A model generated the notes under the pieces. That model did not search any database and was not told where the DNA came from. It saw only the letters and a program-made list of their open reading frames with translations. The translations under genes and the position numbers were made by a program. A stretch of DNA of 57,981 nucleotides from Bacillota bacterium. GTDB lineage: Bacteria; Bacillota; Clostridia; Christensenellales; Aristaeellaceae. Position 1 is the first letter of the stretch. Each line of letters starts with the position of its first letter. Below, one piece after another: positions 49,428 to 57,474 of the stretch. The stretch lies in contig JAEWVC010000078.1 in NCBI GenBank assembly GCA_023459275.1, positions 1-57,981 of the forward strand, read 5' to 3'.

Positions 49428-51026
49428 ATGAAAAAGCTGCTGTCCGTTTTTTTGGCAGCTACGCTGCTGGTATCCGTCATCGGCCTTTCCTATGCGGAGG
49501 AAGGGGCGTATACCATGCCCGTCCGGCTGCTAAGCCCAGAAAAGACCACCGTCACCTACATGACTCCCATGCACGCGCTGCAGACGAACCTGGATGATTA
49601 TCAATATATCGCCGATCTGGAGGCCGCGACCAACGTGCATCTTGATGCCACCTGGGTAGCCGCAGGCCAATGGAGCGAGAAGAAAAACCTGACGCTGGCC
49701 GGCGGTGTCAGCGAACTGCCGGACATCCTCAACGGCGTCAGCGGAACCGATATCGCCACCTATGGGCCCCAGGGGTATTTTGTGCCTATCGATGAATATC
49801 TGTCGGAAGACCTGACCCCGAACTTGCTGGCGCTCTTTGAAAAGTACCCCGACTACAAGGCGGCCATCACCTCCTCCGACGGGCATATTTACCAGCTTCC
49901 CACCATCAACATGCTGCCTTTCCGGCAAAGCCCCTTCAACATGTTCATCAACACAGAGTGGCTTAACAAGCTGAATTTGCCCGTGCCCACCAATTACCAG
50001 GAGCTTTATGATGTGCTGGTGGCCTTCCGCGATAACGATTGCAATGGGAACGGCGATGCCGGCGACGAGATTCCCCTGGCCGGCAACTGGCAGGGCGGGA
50101 CCGATTACTTCCGCTGGGTGTTCCTGTTTGCCATGTTTGGATTCCCGGTGGAATCCGATATGCTGTATGTCAACGACGACTACAAGGTCTGCCTTGCGCC
50201 GTTGGAGCCGGGGTACGACGTGGCGCTGACCTATTTCAAAAAGCTGTATGCCGAAGGCTTGCTGGACCCGGAGACCTTTACCCAGGACAACGCCGCTTAC
50301 ACGGCCAAAGGGCAGCAGGACCCCGCGCGTTACGGGATCTACTTTGATTGGTTCGGCACCGTTGTGGCGGGCGAAGCGAACTTTGCCCAGTATGATGTGC
50401 TGGCCCCCATGGCCGGCCCCGGCGGCAAGACTGTGTGGACCAACCGCGGCACCCGCGGTTTTTACGGCGGCGGCGGTGTGGCGGTGAGTGCCGGGGCATC
50501 GGACATCAAGACGTGCATCGGATGGCTGGATTACCTGTACAATCCCGAAATCTCCATGCAGACCACCCGCGGCAACATCGGTACCGTATTGTATTTTGAT
50601 GAGGCGGACGGAAAGTACCATTCCTATGATGCTCCCGAGGGCTATACCGCCGATTCCTTCCGGGTGCTGAACGTGCCTGCGGAAGCCGTGCCGTACGCCT
50701 TCATGGCGGACCAGGTGGCCAAGATCGTCCTGCCAGCGAATATGCAACGCAAGATCGATGTTTTCTATCCCGTCAACGCGCAGTATATGTCCAAAAACTA
50801 CCTGCCGGCACTGAATCTGACACTGGAGGAGAGCAATGACCTGGCCATTTACCAGGCTGACATCGGAAGCTATCTGCAAAAGATGATCCCCGCCTTTATC
50901 ACTGGCCAGGCCGATATCGAAACGGGGTTTGCGGATTTCCAAAAACAACTGGAGGCCATGGGCACCGCGGAGTACCTGAACATTTATCAAACCGGCTACG
51001 ACCGCTTCTTGGCCGCGGCCAAATAA
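49428..51026 (+). CDS. Extracellular binding protein of the sulfated-glycan importer
   Basis: A 532-residue LplA-type binding protein with a 23-residue signal ending LSYA and no lipobox Cys. It has a calcium-loop-like insertion DNDCNGNGDAGDEIPL near residue 200, typical of this group, and aromatic residues in GNWQGGTDYFRWVFLF. AGAGAGGAG lies 8 bases before the ATG. It follows the two sulfatases and precedes LplB/LplC-type permeases, so its ligand is probably a sulfated oligosaccharide. Confidence 0.9.
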   Translation: MKKLLSVFLAATLLVSVIGLSYAEEGAYTMPVRLLSPEKTTVTYMTPMHALQTNLDDYQYIADLEAATNVHLDATWVAAGQWSEKKNLTLAGGVSELPDILNGVSGTDIATYGPQGYFVPIDEYLSEDLTPNLLALFEKYPDYKAAITSSDGHIYQLPTINMLPFRQSPFNMFINTEWLNKLNLPVPTNYQELYDVLVAFRDNDCNGNGDAGDEIPLAGNWQGGTDYFRWVFLFAMFGFPVESDMLYVNDDYKVCLAPLEPGYDVALTYFKKLYAEGLLDPETFTQDNAAYTAKGQQDPARYGIYFDWFGTVVAGEANFAQYDVLAPMAGPGGKTVWTNRGTRGFYGGGGVAVSAGASDIKTCIGWLDYLYNPEISMQTTRGNIGTVLYFDEADGKYHSYDAPEGYTADSFRVLNVPAEAVPYAFMADQVAKIVLPANMQRKIDVFYPVNAQYMSKNYLPALNLTLEESNDLAIYQADIGSYLQKMIPAFITGQADIETGFADFQKQLEAMGTAEYLNIYQTGYDRFLAAAK

Positions 51027-51080
51027 CATGCGCGGCGAGGAAAAGCCCCGAAAAAGATGCAACACCACTTTTCCTTAATC

Positions 51081-51110
51081 CCGGGGAGCGCGGTGCGCCG
51101 CGCTCCCCGG
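51081..51110 (+). other. 13-bp hairpin between binding protein and permease
   Basis: CCGGGGAGCGCGG (51081-51093) pairs exactly with 51098-51110 around a TGCG loop. There is no T-tract. As in regulon 1, it may let the binding protein be made in excess over the permeases. Confidence 0.55.
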
Positions 51111-51141
51111 CCTTCCCAATCCAGCGAAAGGAACCTGATGA

Positions 51142-52053
51142 ATGATGCTAAGACGGCTGCGCCTAAGCGTATCAAGGCACTGGCAGCTCTACCTGCTGCT
51201 GACGCCCACCATCGCCTATTTCCTTATCTTTCATTACGTGCCCATGCTTGGCGTGCAGATTGCTTTTCGTGACTTTTGGGCAAATAAGGGCATATGGGCA
51301 AGCCAATGGGTGGGGTTGAAGCATTTCCGCCGTTTTTTTGCATCCTACAATTGCGAGGTCGTCATCCGCAACACGCTGGTGCTGAGCGTGTACCAGCTGG
51401 CGGTGTCCTTTCCGTTTCCCATTCTGCTGGCGGTGATGCTGAACCAGCACCACCGCTCCGGCTTCAAAAAGCTGGTGCAGACGGTTACCTATGCGCCCCA
51501 CTTCATATCCATTGTGGTGCTGGTAAGCTCCATGATGATCATGTTCTCCCCGTCCATCGGCATCATCAACCATCTGCTGAACGCCGCGGGGCTGGAGAGC
51601 GTCTATTTCTTCGGCAAGGCCTCCTGGTTCCGCACGCTGTATGTGTTTTCCGGCGTGTGGCAGACCACGGGCTGGAGCTCCATTATCTACCTGGCGGCGC
51701 TGACCTCCATCGACCCATCGCTGCATGAGGCGGCCATGATGGATGGCGCATCCAAGCTTCAGCGCATACGGCATATTGATCTTCCCGGCATCTCCTCCAC
51801 GATCATCATCATGCTGATCCTTGCCTGCGGACGGCTGATGACCGTGGGGTATGAAAAGGTATACCTGATGCAGACCGCCCTGAACCTGGATACTTCCGAA
51901 GTGATTTCCACCTACGTCTACAAGGTGGGCCTGCTCAACAACCAGTTCAGCTATTCCACGGCCATCAACCTGTTCAACTCGCTCATCAACTGCGTGCTGA
52001 TCGTATCGGTCAACTGGCTGGCCGGCAAGTTCAGCGAATCAAGGCTGTGGTAG
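51142..52053 (+). CDS. Sugar ABC permease, LplB type (regulon 4)
   Basis: A 303-residue MalF-group permease with six predicted spans. Hallmarks are HWQLYLLLTPTIAYFLIFHYVPMLGVQIAFRDF near the N-terminus and the EAA loop LHEAAMMDGASKLQRIRHIDLPGISST. AAAGGAA precedes tandem ATGs (51142, 51145). It pairs with the LplC-type permease downstream and the binding protein upstream. Confidence 0.92.
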   Translation: MMLRRLRLSVSRHWQLYLLLTPTIAYFLIFHYVPMLGVQIAFRDFWANKGIWASQWVGLKHFRRFFASYNCEVVIRNTLVLSVYQLAVSFPFPILLAVMLNQHHRSGFKKLVQTVTYAPHFISIVVLVSSMMIMFSPSIGIINHLLNAAGLESVYFFGKASWFRTLYVFSGVWQTTGWSSIIYLAALTSIDPSLHEAAMMDGASKLQRIRHIDLPGISSTIIIMLILACGRLMTVGYEKVYLMQTALNLDTSEVISTYVYKVGLLNNQFSYSTAINLFNSLINCVLIVSVNWLAGKFSESRLW

Positions 52054-52064
52054 GAGGGAGGCAT

Positions 52065-52970
52065 ATGAGCATGCAAAGTACCCAGCCGGCGGGAGGAAAG
52101 CGCTCCGGCTCGGACCTGGCGTTTGACATTATCAATACGCTGCTGCTGAGCATCGCGCTGCTTACGGTATTGTATCCGCTGTATTACATCGTTATCGCCT
52201 CCGTAAGCGACCCCAATGCCGTCAATACCGGCAAGGTGATCCTGCTGCCTGTGGATCTGACCATCGAAGGCTACAAGAAAGTGTTCGCCTACGATACCCT
52301 CTGGCAGGCATACGGGAATACCATCAAGTATGTGCTCATCGGCACAAGCATCAATCTTGCATTAACACTTACCGGCGCCTATGCGCTTTCCCGGCGGGAG
52401 CTGGCGGGCCGCAGGTTTTTTATGCTGATGATTACGTTTACCATGATTTTCAGCGGCGGGCTGATCCCCACTTTTTTGACGGTAAAAGGCCTTGGCATGT
52501 ACAATACCATGTGGGCGCTGGTCATCCCCAACGCCATCGGCGCTTACAATTTGATTGTGGCGCGTACCTTCTTTGAAACAAGCATTCCCTACGAACTGGT
52601 GGAATCCGCCAACATCGACGGCTGTTCCGATATCCGCTTCTTTCTGAACATCGTCCTTCCGCTCTCGCCCGCCATTATTGCGGTGATGATCCTGTTTTAT
52701 GGTGTGGCGCACTGGAACAGCTTTTTCAATGCCCTGATTTATTTGAAAGACCGCTCCCTGAACCCTTTGCAGCTAGAGCTGCGGGAACTGCTGATCACCC
52801 AGCAGGCCATTCAAAACCTGGACGCCGAATCCATCTTTCAGGTGCAGCGGACGGCCGACATTATGAAATTCGCCGCCATTATCGTGTCCAGTGTGCCCAT
52901 TATTGCCGTCTACCCCTTCTTGCAGCGCTTTTTTGTAAAGGGTGTCATGATCGGGGCCATCAAAGGCTGA
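52065..52970 (+). CDS. Sugar ABC permease, LplC type (regulon 4)
   Basis: A 301-residue MalG-group permease with six predicted spans. The EAA loop is LVESANIDGCSDIRFFLNIVLPLSPA and the C-terminus PFLQRFFVKGVMIGAIKG is typical of LplC. ATG 52065 follows GGAGGGAGG; an in-frame start at 52047 lies within the ribosome site of this one. Last gene of the sulfatase operon, closed by a terminator. Confidence 0.92.
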   Translation: MSMQSTQPAGGKRSGSDLAFDIINTLLLSIALLTVLYPLYYIVIASVSDPNAVNTGKVILLPVDLTIEGYKKVFAYDTLWQAYGNTIKYVLIGTSINLALTLTGAYALSRRELAGRRFFMLMITFTMIFSGGLIPTFLTVKGLGMYNTMWALVIPNAIGAYNLIVARTFFETSIPYELVESANIDGCSDIRFFLNIVLPLSPAIIAVMILFYGVAHWNSFFNALIYLKDRSLNPLQLELRELLITQQAIQNLDAESIFQVQRTADIMKFAAIIVSSVPIIAVYPFLQRFFVKGVMIGAIKG

Positions 52971-52994
52971 TCCCGCCGGAACAATTACTGCGCT

Positions 52995-53028
52995 CCCCGC
53001 TTTCAGCAACAGCGAAAGCGGGGGTTTT
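52995..53028 (+). terminator. Terminator of the sulfatase/importer operon
   Basis: CCCCGCTTTC (52995-53004) pairs with GAAAGCGGGG (53014-53023), followed by TTTT. Confidence 0.75.
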
Positions 53029-53034
53029 CATGCC

Positions 53035-53063
53035 TTGCAGTGCAGGGCAATCCGCGTTACAAT
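53035..53063 (+). promoter_or_regulatory. Predicted promoter of trmL
   Basis: TTGCAG (53035-53040), 17-base spacer, TACAAT (53058-53063). The start codon is at 53096. Confidence 0.55.
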
Positions 53064-53095
53064 AGAAGATGAAAAAGGGAAAAAGGACGTGCCGC

Positions 53096-53611
53096 ATGCA
53101 CATCGTACTGGTAGCCCCGGAGATCCCTCAAAATACGGGCAACATCGCCAGAACCTGCGCCGCCACCGGGGCGATGCTCCATCTGGTGAAGCCCTTGGGC
53201 TTCTCCCTGTCCGACAGGTATCTGAAGAGAGCCGGGCTGGACTACTGGCACATGATGCGCTACCGGGTGTATGACAGCCTGGAGGAATTCTTTTCCCTGC
53301 ATCCGCGGGAGCGCATGTATTACGCCACCACCAAAGCACCCAGGGCTTACACCGAGGCTGCTTACGGGCCGGAGGACTATCTTGTTTTCGGCTGCGAGAC
53401 CAGGGGGCTGCCGGAAGCCTTGATAAGCCGCGTATACGACAGGTGCATCCGCATCCCCATGCGGGAGGGAGCCAGGTCGCTGAATCTAAGCAATTCCGTG
53501 GCGGTGGTCCTGTATGAAGCGCTCAGACAGCAGGATTTTGCCGGGCTTTTGGCAGCGGGGGAGCTCACCGGCCGGGAGGAGCCGTCCGCGCCCTGGATGG
53601 ATTATCTTTGA
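53096..53611 (+). CDS. trmL: tRNA (cytidine/uridine-34-2'-O)-methyltransferase
   Basis: A 171-residue SPOUT-fold methyltransferase that adds a 2'-O-methyl group at the wobble base of certain tRNA-Leu. Motifs in order: PEIPQNTGNIARTCAATGA (motif 1), FGCETRGLPEALI (motif 2) and IPMREGARSLNLSNSVAVVLYEALRQ (motif 3), which build the SAM-binding knot. ATG 53096 follows AAAAAGGACG; a start 9 codons upstream has no ribosome site. It begins the housekeeping stretch of the window. Confidence 0.93.
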   Translation: MHIVLVAPEIPQNTGNIARTCAATGAMLHLVKPLGFSLSDRYLKRAGLDYWHMMRYRVYDSLEEFFSLHPRERMYYATTKAPRAYTEAAYGPEDYLVFGCETRGLPEALISRVYDRCIRIPMREGARSLNLSNSVAVVLYEALRQQDFAGLLAAGELTGREEPSAPWMDYL

Positions 53612-53660
53612 TCCCTCTTCCGTTTCATTATGGAAGAAAACCCGATGGAGGGGACTTGCT

Positions 53661-53888
53661 TTGAAGCCATACGATGACGATATTGATTTTCTGGAGGATG
53701 ACCCGGAGGAAAAACGCATGCGGCGCGCGGGAAGGCTGCGGGTGGCGGCCGGCGTGATGGATTTTCTGAGCGTTATCGCAGGGATGGCCGTGGTGCTCGT
53801 TCTGGCGGCGCTGCTCATCAGCCTGGTCAACTGGCTGTCGGGGGACATCAAGCAGATGTTCGCGCTTTTGCAAAGAAGGCTGCAATAG
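53661..53888 (+). CDS. Small single-span membrane protein of unknown function
   Basis: A 75-residue protein starting with TTG at 53661, with GGAGGGG 7 bases before. The N-terminal 30 residues are highly charged (KPYDDDIDFLEDDPEEKRMRR). One long hydrophobic helix follows (about residues 33-57, MDFLSVIAGMAVVLVLAALLISLVN), then a short basic tail. Not recognised; perhaps a membrane-tethered adaptor. It lies between trmL and the uracil-DNA glycosylases, likely cotranscribed. Confidence 0.65.
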   Translation: MKPYDDDIDFLEDDPEEKRMRRAGRLRVAAGVMDFLSVIAGMAVVLVLAALLISLVNWLSGDIKQMFALLQRRLQ

Positions 53889-53984
53889 ACATCGCAAAAG
53901 CGCCCATGTCATTTTGTGTACCGCGCTTTTTGCCCGCGGCAGATTGCGTTTGGATCGCCTGGATATACTAAAGCGGAGGCGGCC

Positions 53985-54578
53985 ATGATTTCGATCTCCT
54001 GGGAAGAACTGCATCAAAGGATCGAGGACTGCACAGCCTGTCCCCTGGCGTCGGGCTGCACCCGCAAGGTGCCCGGCCAGGGCGATCATACCGCGCCCCT
54101 GATGCTTATCGGCGAGGGGCCGGGAGAGGCGGAAGACAGACAAGGCCTGGCTTTCGTGGGCCCGGCGGGGCAGCTGCTTACCAGGATGCTGGCGGCTATC
54201 GGCCTGCCCAGGGAGCGGGTGTATATCTGCAACATCGTCAAGTGCCGCCCCCCCAACAACCGGGTGCCCGCACGGGAGGAGGCGGAAATGTGCCTGCCTT
54301 ATCTGCGCATGCAGACGGCGCTGATCCGCCCCAGAATCATCCTGCTTTTGGGGGCCACGGCCGCCCGCACCATTCTTGGGGAAGAAGTCCGCATCACCCG
54401 TGACCGGGGCACGTGGTTTGAGCGCAAGGGCGTTTTTTTGATGCCCACCTTCCACCCTTCCGCGCTGCTTCGGGACGAGGCGAAAAAGAAGGACGCGTGG
54501 GAGGACTTGAAATCACTCCGGCAAAAACTGCAAGAGCTTCATCTGTATCATGACTTGTTGGGAGAAAATAGGGAATGA
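53985..54578 (+). CDS. Uracil-DNA glycosylase, family 4
   Basis: A 197-residue Fe-S uracil-DNA glycosylase that excises uracil from DNA. Cluster ligands are CTACPLASGC (first Cys pair) and the pair in ICNIVKCRPPNN. The catalytic-loop motif is GEGPGEAEDRQGLAFVG, and the uracil-contact motif TFHPSALLR is near the C-terminus. GGAGGCGG precedes ATG 53985. It overlaps the next gene by ATGA. Confidence 0.92.
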   Translation: MISISWEELHQRIEDCTACPLASGCTRKVPGQGDHTAPLMLIGEGPGEAEDRQGLAFVGPAGQLLTRMLAAIGLPRERVYICNIVKCRPPNNRVPAREEAEMCLPYLRMQTALIRPRIILLLGATAARTILGEEVRITRDRGTWFERKGVFLMPTFHPSALLRDEAKKKDAWEDLKSLRQKLQELHLYHDLLGENRE

Positions 54579-55201
54579 ACAATGCCATGCAGTCGTTCGC
54601 CGCAAGGTGCGGCTCCTTTTTCCAGCCGCTTTGGCCGGGGGAGGACAAGGTGCTGGTTTTTGGGGAGGGCTGCGCCCATAAGCCGCGGCTGATGCTTATC
54701 GGGGAGGCGCCCGGCGAGCAGGAAGTCATGCAGGGCCGCCCCTTTGTGGGCAAGGCAGGCAAGAACCTGACTGCCTTTTTATCGTCCGTCCATTTGAGCC
54801 GGGAAGACATTTACCTGACCAACGTGGTCAAGATCCGGCCTACCAAGGTGAGCGAAAAAGGCAGGGTCAGCAACCGCCCCCCCTCCCGGGAGGAGATCGG
54901 CCTGTTCCTGCCCTGGCTGACGGAGGAGATTTTTCTTGTCTCTCCGGAACTGATCGTAACCCTGGGGAATGTGGCCCTGAAAAGCCTTCTGGGGAAAACC
55001 ACCATCGGGGAGGCCCACGGCCGTTTCCACCAGGCGTCCCTTTCCTTTTCCGGCGGGAAGGAAAGGCGTTTTCCGCTCTTCGCGCTGTACCATCCCGCCT
55101 CGGTAATCTACAATCGCGCGCTTCACGATGTTTACGCCCATGATCTTGCCCTTCTTGACGAAGCGCTTAACGGGGCGGACGGCATAAAATCGGACAGTTG
55201 A
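54575..55201 (+). CDS. Uracil-DNA glycosylase-like protein lacking Fe-S cysteines
   Basis: A 208-residue UDG-superfamily protein. Motif 1 is GEAPGEQEVMQGRPFVGKAG and the distal motif is LYHPASVIYN, both in the right order. The four cluster cysteines of family 4 are missing: the CxxxxCRPP region reads TNVVKIRPT, and only Cys12 and Cys33 exist. It is coupled to the true family-4 gene by ATGA overlap. It may have a different lesion or a structural/regulatory role; activity is unproven. Confidence 0.82.
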   Translation: MNNAMQSFAARCGSFFQPLWPGEDKVLVFGEGCAHKPRLMLIGEAPGEQEVMQGRPFVGKAGKNLTAFLSSVHLSREDIYLTNVVKIRPTKVSEKGRVSNRPPSREEIGLFLPWLTEEIFLVSPELIVTLGNVALKSLLGKTTIGEAHGRFHQASLSFSGGKERRFPLFALYHPASVIYNRALHDVYAHDLALLDEALNGADGIKSDS

Positions 55202-55252
55202 GGCGGCGGGCTGTATGATTGGCGCCATTGTGTAGCCCTGAAGGCAAAAACA

Positions 55253-55261
55253 TGCTATACT
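55253..55261 (+). promoter_or_regulatory. Extended -10 promoter of nfeD-floA
   Basis: TGCTATACT (extended -10) lies 27 bases before the nfeD-like start. No good -35 is seen, which fits an extended -10 promoter. Confidence 0.45.
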
Positions 55262-55288
55262 GGCACCATCAGGACAGGAGGGGATCGT

Positions 55289-55786
55289 ATGCTTGATTTT
55301 ATCATCGTGAACCTTCCCATCATCGTATGCCTTTTGGTAGGCATCGGTTTATTGGTGGTGGAGGTTTTCCTGCCGGGCTTCGGGCTTCCCGGCATATCCG
55401 GCATCATTCTGGAAGTTGTGGCCATCGGGCTCACCTGGGCAAACCTTGGCCCTGTGACCGCCCTGGGGATGACCATCATCATCCTGGCGGTGATCGCCAT
55501 CGCCGTATCCATCGCGCTCAAGTCCGCGGCCAAGGGGCGGCTTTCGAAATCCAAGATCATCCTCAACCATTCGGAGAGCGCTGCCGAAGGCTACAGCGCC
55601 ACCACGGATATGGATGTTTTTCTTGGCAGGGAAGGGATTGCCACCACCATCCTGCGGCCGGCCGGAATCGCCGAATTTGACGGCGTACGGCTGAACGTGG
55701 TGACGGACGGAGAGTTTGTCACCGCGGGCACCCGGGTGCGCATCGAGCATGTGGAAGGCGCCAGGATCCTGGTGCGGCCGGCGTAA
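55289..55786 (+). CDS. NfeD-like membrane protein
   Basis: A 165-residue NfeD-family protein. Two to three membrane helices (residues about 5-75, starting IIVNLPIIVCLLVGIGLLVVEVFLPGFGLPG) are followed by a soluble OB-fold (FLGREGIATTILRPAGIAEFDGVRLNVVTDGEFVTAGTRVRIEHVEGARILVRP). NfeD proteins pair with flotillin/SPFH proteins and organise membrane microdomains; the floA gene follows after 76 bases. GGAGGGG precedes the ATG. Confidence 0.92.
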   Translation: MLDFIIVNLPIIVCLLVGIGLLVVEVFLPGFGLPGISGIILEVVAIGLTWANLGPVTALGMTIIILAVIAIAVSIALKSAAKGRLSKSKIILNHSESAAEGYSATTDMDVFLGREGIATTILRPAGIAEFDGVRLNVVTDGEFVTAGTRVRIEHVEGARILVRPA

Positions 55787-55862
55787 CGGACGGCAGGCAA
55801 CATTGGAAAGGCTTTCTTCCGGCGCGGCCGGGGGGATCTGGAAATAGAAAGGGGATACGGCT

Positions 55863-56864
55863 ATGGATCTAACCATCATGTGGATTGCCTTTTTCCTGTT
55901 TCTGGCATTTGTAATCGTCGCGGTGATCCTTCGCTTTGTGCCGCTGGGGCTGTGGATCAGCGCCATCGCGTCCGGCGTGCATGTGCCCATCACCACCCTG
56001 GTAGGCATGCGCTTCCGGCGCATCGTGCCGCACCGGCTGGTGCTTCCGCTGATCAAGGCAAACAAGGCGGGCCTCAATCTGGCCATCAGCAAGCTGGAGA
56101 CCCACTACCTGGCGGGCGGCAACGTGGACAAGGTCATCAATGCCCTGATCGCCGCGCAGCGCGCTGATATCAATCTGGCTTTTGAAAAAGCCTGCGCCAT
56201 CGATCTGGCCGGCCGCGACGTGTTCAACGCCGTGCAGATGAGCGTAACCCCCAAGGTCATTGAGACGCCGGTGGTAGCCGCCATCGCCAAGGACGGCATT
56301 GAGCTTCGGGCCAAGGCCCGCGTAACCGTACGCACCAACATTGAGCGCCTGGTAGGCGGCGCCGGCGAAGAAACGGTGATCGCCCGGGTAGGCGAGGGCA
56401 TCGTAACCACCGTCGGTTCTGCCGAGACCCATAAATCCGTACTGGAGAATCCGGATCTGATCAGCCGCACGGTGCTGAACAAGGGTCTGGACGCCGGCAC
56501 CGCCTTTGAGATCCTCTCCATCGACATCGCCGATGTGGATGTGGGCCGCAACGTTGGCGCGCAGCTGCAAATGGACCAGGCGGAAGCCGACAAGCGCATC
56601 GCCCAAGCCAAAGCGGAAGAGCGCCGTGCCATGGCCGTGGCCCGTGAGCAGGAAATGAAGGCCTCTGTGCAGGAGATGCGCGCCAAGGTGGTGGAAGCCG
56701 AGGCCGAGGTCCCCAAGGCCATGGCCACCGCCCTGAAGGAAGGCAAGCTGGGCGTGATGGATTACTATCAGATGCAGAACGTGATCGCCGATACTTCCAT
56801 GCGGGACGGCATCGCCAAAGCCAGCACCCCTGCCGCGCCCCCCGAGGAGCTGCACAAGAAATAA
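55863..56864 (+). CDS. floA: Flotillin-like protein FloA
   Basis: A 333-residue FloA (YqfA). An N-terminal membrane helix (residues 4-29) is followed by the SPFH/band-7 domain (TPVVAAIAKDGIELRAKARVTVRTNIERLVGGAGEETVIARVGEGIV). An Ala/Glu-rich coiled coil runs from about residue 235 to 290 (QMDQAEADKRIAQAKAEERRAMAVAREQEM), then the conserved GVMDYYQMQNVIADTSMRDGIAK. It scaffolds functional membrane microdomains with the NfeD partner. GAAAGGGG precedes the ATG. Confidence 0.97.
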   Translation: MDLTIMWIAFFLFLAFVIVAVILRFVPLGLWISAIASGVHVPITTLVGMRFRRIVPHRLVLPLIKANKAGLNLAISKLETHYLAGGNVDKVINALIAAQRADINLAFEKACAIDLAGRDVFNAVQMSVTPKVIETPVVAAIAKDGIELRAKARVTVRTNIERLVGGAGEETVIARVGEGIVTTVGSAETHKSVLENPDLISRTVLNKGLDAGTAFEILSIDIADVDVGRNVGAQLQMDQAEADKRIAQAKAEERRAMAVAREQEMKASVQEMRAKVVEAEAEVPKAMATALKEGKLGVMDYYQMQNVIADTSMRDGIAKASTPAAPPEELHKK

Positions 56865-56934
56865 GCCTCCCGGCTTTTGAAACGCCTTGCCCGGCGCGTA
56901 TCCCGCGCCGGGCATACGGAAAGGAGGCGGTATT

Positions 56935-57474
56935 TTGGACGGATTTGTTGTCCTCATGATCCTGTTTGCCATCGTAAACGTCGTTCTCAAGGCAGCGAAG
57001 AAGCAGCAGGCGGGAAGCAAGGGCCGCCGTACGCCGGAACAGCCCTGGCAGCGCATGCTGGGAGATATCGGCAAATCCTTTCAGGGCCCTGCGTCCGAAA
57101 AGCAGCCGGACTTGCTTATGACGCCCCTGAATCCTGTTAAATCCGCTGCGCCCAAGGTCTACCGGGAAGGGACCGGCAAGGAAGGCCAGTATACCCCCGG
57201 GAGCCTTGCAAACCGGCAGCAGATGTCCGTAAGCATCTCCCCGCGTTTGGGTGAGGGGGAGTCCGCTCCGCTTTCCGCGCCGGGCAGCCTTGCCATGGCT
57301 TTGGATGCAGAGGCTGTGCATCCTGCGGGAGGTTCCCCTATGCCGGCTGCCGCACAGCCATCAGCCTCTGCGCTGCATCTTGCCTTCAACCGGGACGCGC
57401 TGCTCCAGGCCGTCGTGATGCATGAAATACTGACAAGGCCCCAGGACAGGAAAAGGCGGTGGAGCGTCCGTTGA
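56935..57474 (+). CDS. Membrane-anchored protein of unknown function downstream of floA
   Basis: A 179-residue protein starting with TTG (56935) behind AAGGAGG. One N-terminal hydrophobic helix (DGFVVLMILFAIVNVVLKAA) is followed by a basic patch (KKQQAGSKGRR) and a long low-complexity Pro/Ser/Ala/Gln-rich region. The C-terminus is a short conserved-looking helix (LAFNRDALLQAVVMHEILTRPQ). I do not recognise it. Placement after nfeD-floA and its anchor suggest a microdomain-associated partner. It overlaps the next start by TTGA. Confidence 0.7.
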   Translation: MDGFVVLMILFAIVNVVLKAAKKQQAGSKGRRTPEQPWQRMLGDIGKSFQGPASEKQPDLLMTPLNPVKSAAPKVYREGTGKEGQYTPGSLANRQQMSVSISPRLGEGESAPLSAPGSLAMALDAEAVHPAGGSPMPAAAQPSASALHLAFNRDALLQAVVMHEILTRPQDRKRRWSVR

